A stretch of DNA of 6,548 nt from an archaeon. GTDB taxonomy: Archaea > Hydrothermarchaeota > Hydrothermarchaeia > Hydrothermarchaeales > JALUUU01. Both the position numbers and the translations under genes were made by a program. Shown in pieces: positions 5,742 to 6,548 of this stretch. The notes beneath the pieces were generated by a model, which saw nothing but the letters and a program-made list of their open reading frames with translations, ran no database searches and was not told the DNA's origin. The DNA lies in assembly GCA_027021185.1 (NCBI GenBank), contig JALUUU010000227.1:1-6548 (forward strand), written 5' to 3'. The stretch's first letter is position 1. Each line of letters begins with the position of its first letter.

Positions 5742-6061
5742 GGTGGCGAGCTGGAGGACATCTGTCGTTCCTCAACTATGAGGGATGAGGAAACTCCGCC
5801 CATCGCAGCGGACCCGACCCCTCGAAAGAGGGGAGGCCGAGAGGCCTAGCTCTGGAGCAGAAACGATACTTTCCTAGGGCCACTATTGATGATGGCGAAA
5901 GTCTGAGAGGCTTTAGGGAAGGTGAAACGGCCAACTTCGGGGATGCAAGCCCATACAGTCGCCTGTGAGGACCGCGGGAGGCGAGTGGTAGGGCGCTTAG
6001 ACGAATGATGTCCAGGGGACTATCCCCGGAACAGAAGGCGGGTTACTCCCAGCACGGCACC
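5742..6061 (+). ncRNA. rnpB: RNase P RNA (archaeal type)
   Basis: Catalytic RNA of RNase P, which removes 5' leaders from pre-tRNA. Hand folding finds the expected helices. P1 pairs 5742-5754 with 6049-6061 (11 of 13 pairs). P2 pairs GGACATC (5756-5762) with GATGTCC (6007-6013), all 7. P3 is 5766-5774 with 5779-5787, 9 pairs around an ACTA loop. P4 pairs 5792-5800 with 6037-6044, leaving the conserved bulged U at 5795. CR-I is GAGGAAACTCCGCC (5787-5800) and CR-V is ACAGAAGGCGGGTTAC (6031-6046). CR-II/III are GAAACGGCCAAC and GATGCAAGCC (about 5924-5951). Two adjacent GAAA/GAGA tetraloop hairpins fit P8 (5818-5833) and P9 (5834-5847). The length of about 320 is normal. The exact ends are uncertain by a few bases. 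It is divergent from the LLM pair, and no strong TATA was seen upstream. Confidence 0.95.
5870..5920 (+). other. P12-like arm of RNase P RNA with a kink-turn-like L7Ae site
   Basis: A 12-pair helix (5870-5881 with 5909-5920, including three G-U pairs) encloses TGATGA (5887-5892) and CTGA (5903-5906), the box C and box D elements that form a kink-turn. G-C and A-U pairs can close the inner stem, next to a U-U pair and tandem G-A pairs. L7Ae is a known protein subunit of archaeal RNase P and binds such turns. The bulge is somewhat longer than the standard 3 bases, so the fold is probable rather than certain. Confidence 0.5.
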
Positions 6062-6063
6062 AG

Positions 6064-6080
6064 TATTTTTACTTTTTTTG
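6064..6080 (+). terminator. T-tract terminator of RNase P RNA
   Basis: Directly after the 3' strand of P1 the plus strand reads TATTTTT then ACTTTTTTTG, two runs of 5 and 7 T. Archaeal RNA polymerase terminates at such T-tracts without needing a hairpin. The tract separates RNase P RNA from the convergent small gene ending at 6087. Confidence 0.7.
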
Positions 6081-6086
6081 CATAAC

Positions 6087-6308
6087 CTACTCTTCAAAAG
6101 CCCGGATGATGAGGCCGTTATATGTTGTGAAGTGAAGCTTGAAAGGCTTAGCTTTTTTCTTACCCTTTGGCAAGGTAATTTTTGCTTTTTCACCATCCAC
6201 GACGAAATGGGGGAGCTTGTAATGATAACACAGGCGTTTTAGCTCATGGAGGCTGAGGGTTACGACGTTTTCTGCTTTCTTTTCAACGTACTCAGTGACC
6301 TTAAACAT
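6087..6308 (-). CDS. Small basic protein of unknown function
   Basis: A 73-residue, lysine-rich protein that I do not recognise. GGATGAGG at 6313-6320 ends 4 bases before ATG 6308, a good ribosome site, which supports a real gene. The N-terminal half looks helical (TLSLHELKRLCYHYKL, residues 17-32). The C-terminal half alternates strand-like stretches around a basic turn (KITLPKGKKKAKPFKLHF, 43-60). There is one cysteine (C27) and no zinc-ribbon pattern, signal peptide or membrane segment. The basic turn would suit nucleic acid binding, but this is inference. It does not resemble the RNase P proteins Pop5, Rpp29, Rpp21, Rpp30 or L7Ae, although it converges on that RNA gene. It lies 28 bases downstream of another small gene in the same orientation. 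The DNA is more A+T-rich than the LLM region. Confidence 0.7.
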   Translation of the reverse strand: MFKVTEYVEKKAENVVTLSLHELKRLCYHYKLPHFVVDGEKAKITLPKGKKKAKPFKLHFTTYNGLIIRAFEE

Positions 6309-6336
6309 TTTTCCTCATCCTTATTTTCGATTATGA

Positions 6337-6548
6337 TTATTTGTTCTTCGAGTCTTCGACACCCTTTACATGGCCGTTAAGATGACTGACCTTCAACACA
6401 ATCTCCCCCGAACGGATCGTTATATCCTCAACCAGCCAGAAGGTGCCCTTTACTACGATCCTGCTGCCTTTTTCAATCATCCTTTTACTTTGGCCTCCAC
6501 CAATGTTAGATTTTATACCATGTTCTATTAGTTTTTCTAACACATCTT
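6337..6548 (-). CDS. Small protein of unknown function, 5' end uncertain or outside window
   Basis: The frame ends at TAA 6337 and is open to the right edge. It could start beyond the window, at GTG 6543 (68 residues), or at ATG 6480 (47 residues). The conserved-looking core is KGSRIVVKGTFWLVEDITI then SGEIVLKVSHLNG, a beta-rich pattern that could be a small barrel; the tail is charged (VKGVEDSKNK). I do not recognise a family. A TATA-like TATAAAA at 6511-6517 lies about 34 bases before ATG 6480, which favours a short protein, whereas the coding-like DVLEKLIEHGIKS translation upstream favours a longer one. It precedes the small basic gene by 28 bases and may be co-transcribed with it. Confidence 0.5.
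   Translation of the reverse strand, partial: DVLEKLIEHGIKSNIGGGQSKRMIEKGSRIVVKGTFWLVEDITIRSGEIVLKVSHLNGHVKGVEDSKNK
6511..6517 (-). promoter_or_regulatory. Possible TATA box for the two small right-end genes
   Basis: The minus strand reads GGTATAAAATC. A transcript starting about 25 bases downstream (near 6489) would fit a start at ATG 6480. The site lies inside an open frame that continues to the window edge, so it may simply be A+T-rich coding sequence. Confidence 0.25.

Noticed and set aside
5885..5907. Stand-alone box C/D small RNA
   Set aside because: TGATGA and CTGA are inside RNase P RNA and only about 10 bases apart, too close for a guide; a kink-turn within RNase P explains them better.
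1..6548. CRISPR array, insertion sequence, prophage gene or tRNA
   Set aside because: No regularly spaced repeats, transposase motifs, terminal inverted repeats or tRNA cloverleaf were found by eye on either strand.

Overview
The window looks archaeal, most likely euryarchaeal. It has TATA-box promoters with short or absent leaders, GGAGGTG-type ribosome sites, an archaeal-type RNase P RNA, a methyltransferase resembling the archaeal protein-lysine methyltransferase aKMT, and two luciferase-like (LLM) oxidoreductases resembling the F420-dependent methylene-H4MPT reductase family. The lineage cannot be fixed from sequence alone. No insertion sequence, phage gene, CRISPR array or tRNA was seen.

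Layout. Positions 1-1465 (minus) hold a sensor histidine kinase (receiver, PAS, HisKA, HATPase) cut by the left edge. Positions 1543-3351 (minus) hold three genes with their own promoters, transcribed in the order small unknown acidic protein, rubrerythrin, and a VIT1/CCC1-type iron transporter with an N-terminal ferritin-like domain. A palindromic TATA element at about 3389-3396 separates this group from a plus-strand aKMT-like methyltransferase (3420-3917). That gene converges on, and overlaps by 4 bases, a minus-strand pair of overlapping LLM genes (3914-5675). Divergent from the pair is the RNase P RNA (about 5742-6061, plus), which I could fold by hand into P1, P2, P3, P4, P8, P9 and a P12-like arm with a kink-turn-like motif, followed by T-tracts. 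The right end (6087-6548, minus) has two small unrecognised genes in more A+T-rich DNA, the second reaching the edge.

How they may work together. Rubrerythrin (peroxide reduction, di-iron) next to a ferritin-like/VIT fusion (Fe2+/Mn2+ sequestration or export) reads as an iron and oxidative-stress module, and the small acidic protein may belong to it. The kinase has its own promoter and no partner regulator is visible, so any link to this module is only positional. The two LLM proteins are probably co-translated paralogues. The second lacks about 21 residues of a central segment present in the first, which makes a heteromeric enzyme a reasonable hypothesis. I found no clearly new system. The most interesting items are the asymmetric LLM pair, the ferritin-VIT fusion with an unresolved start codon, and the unknown small genes.
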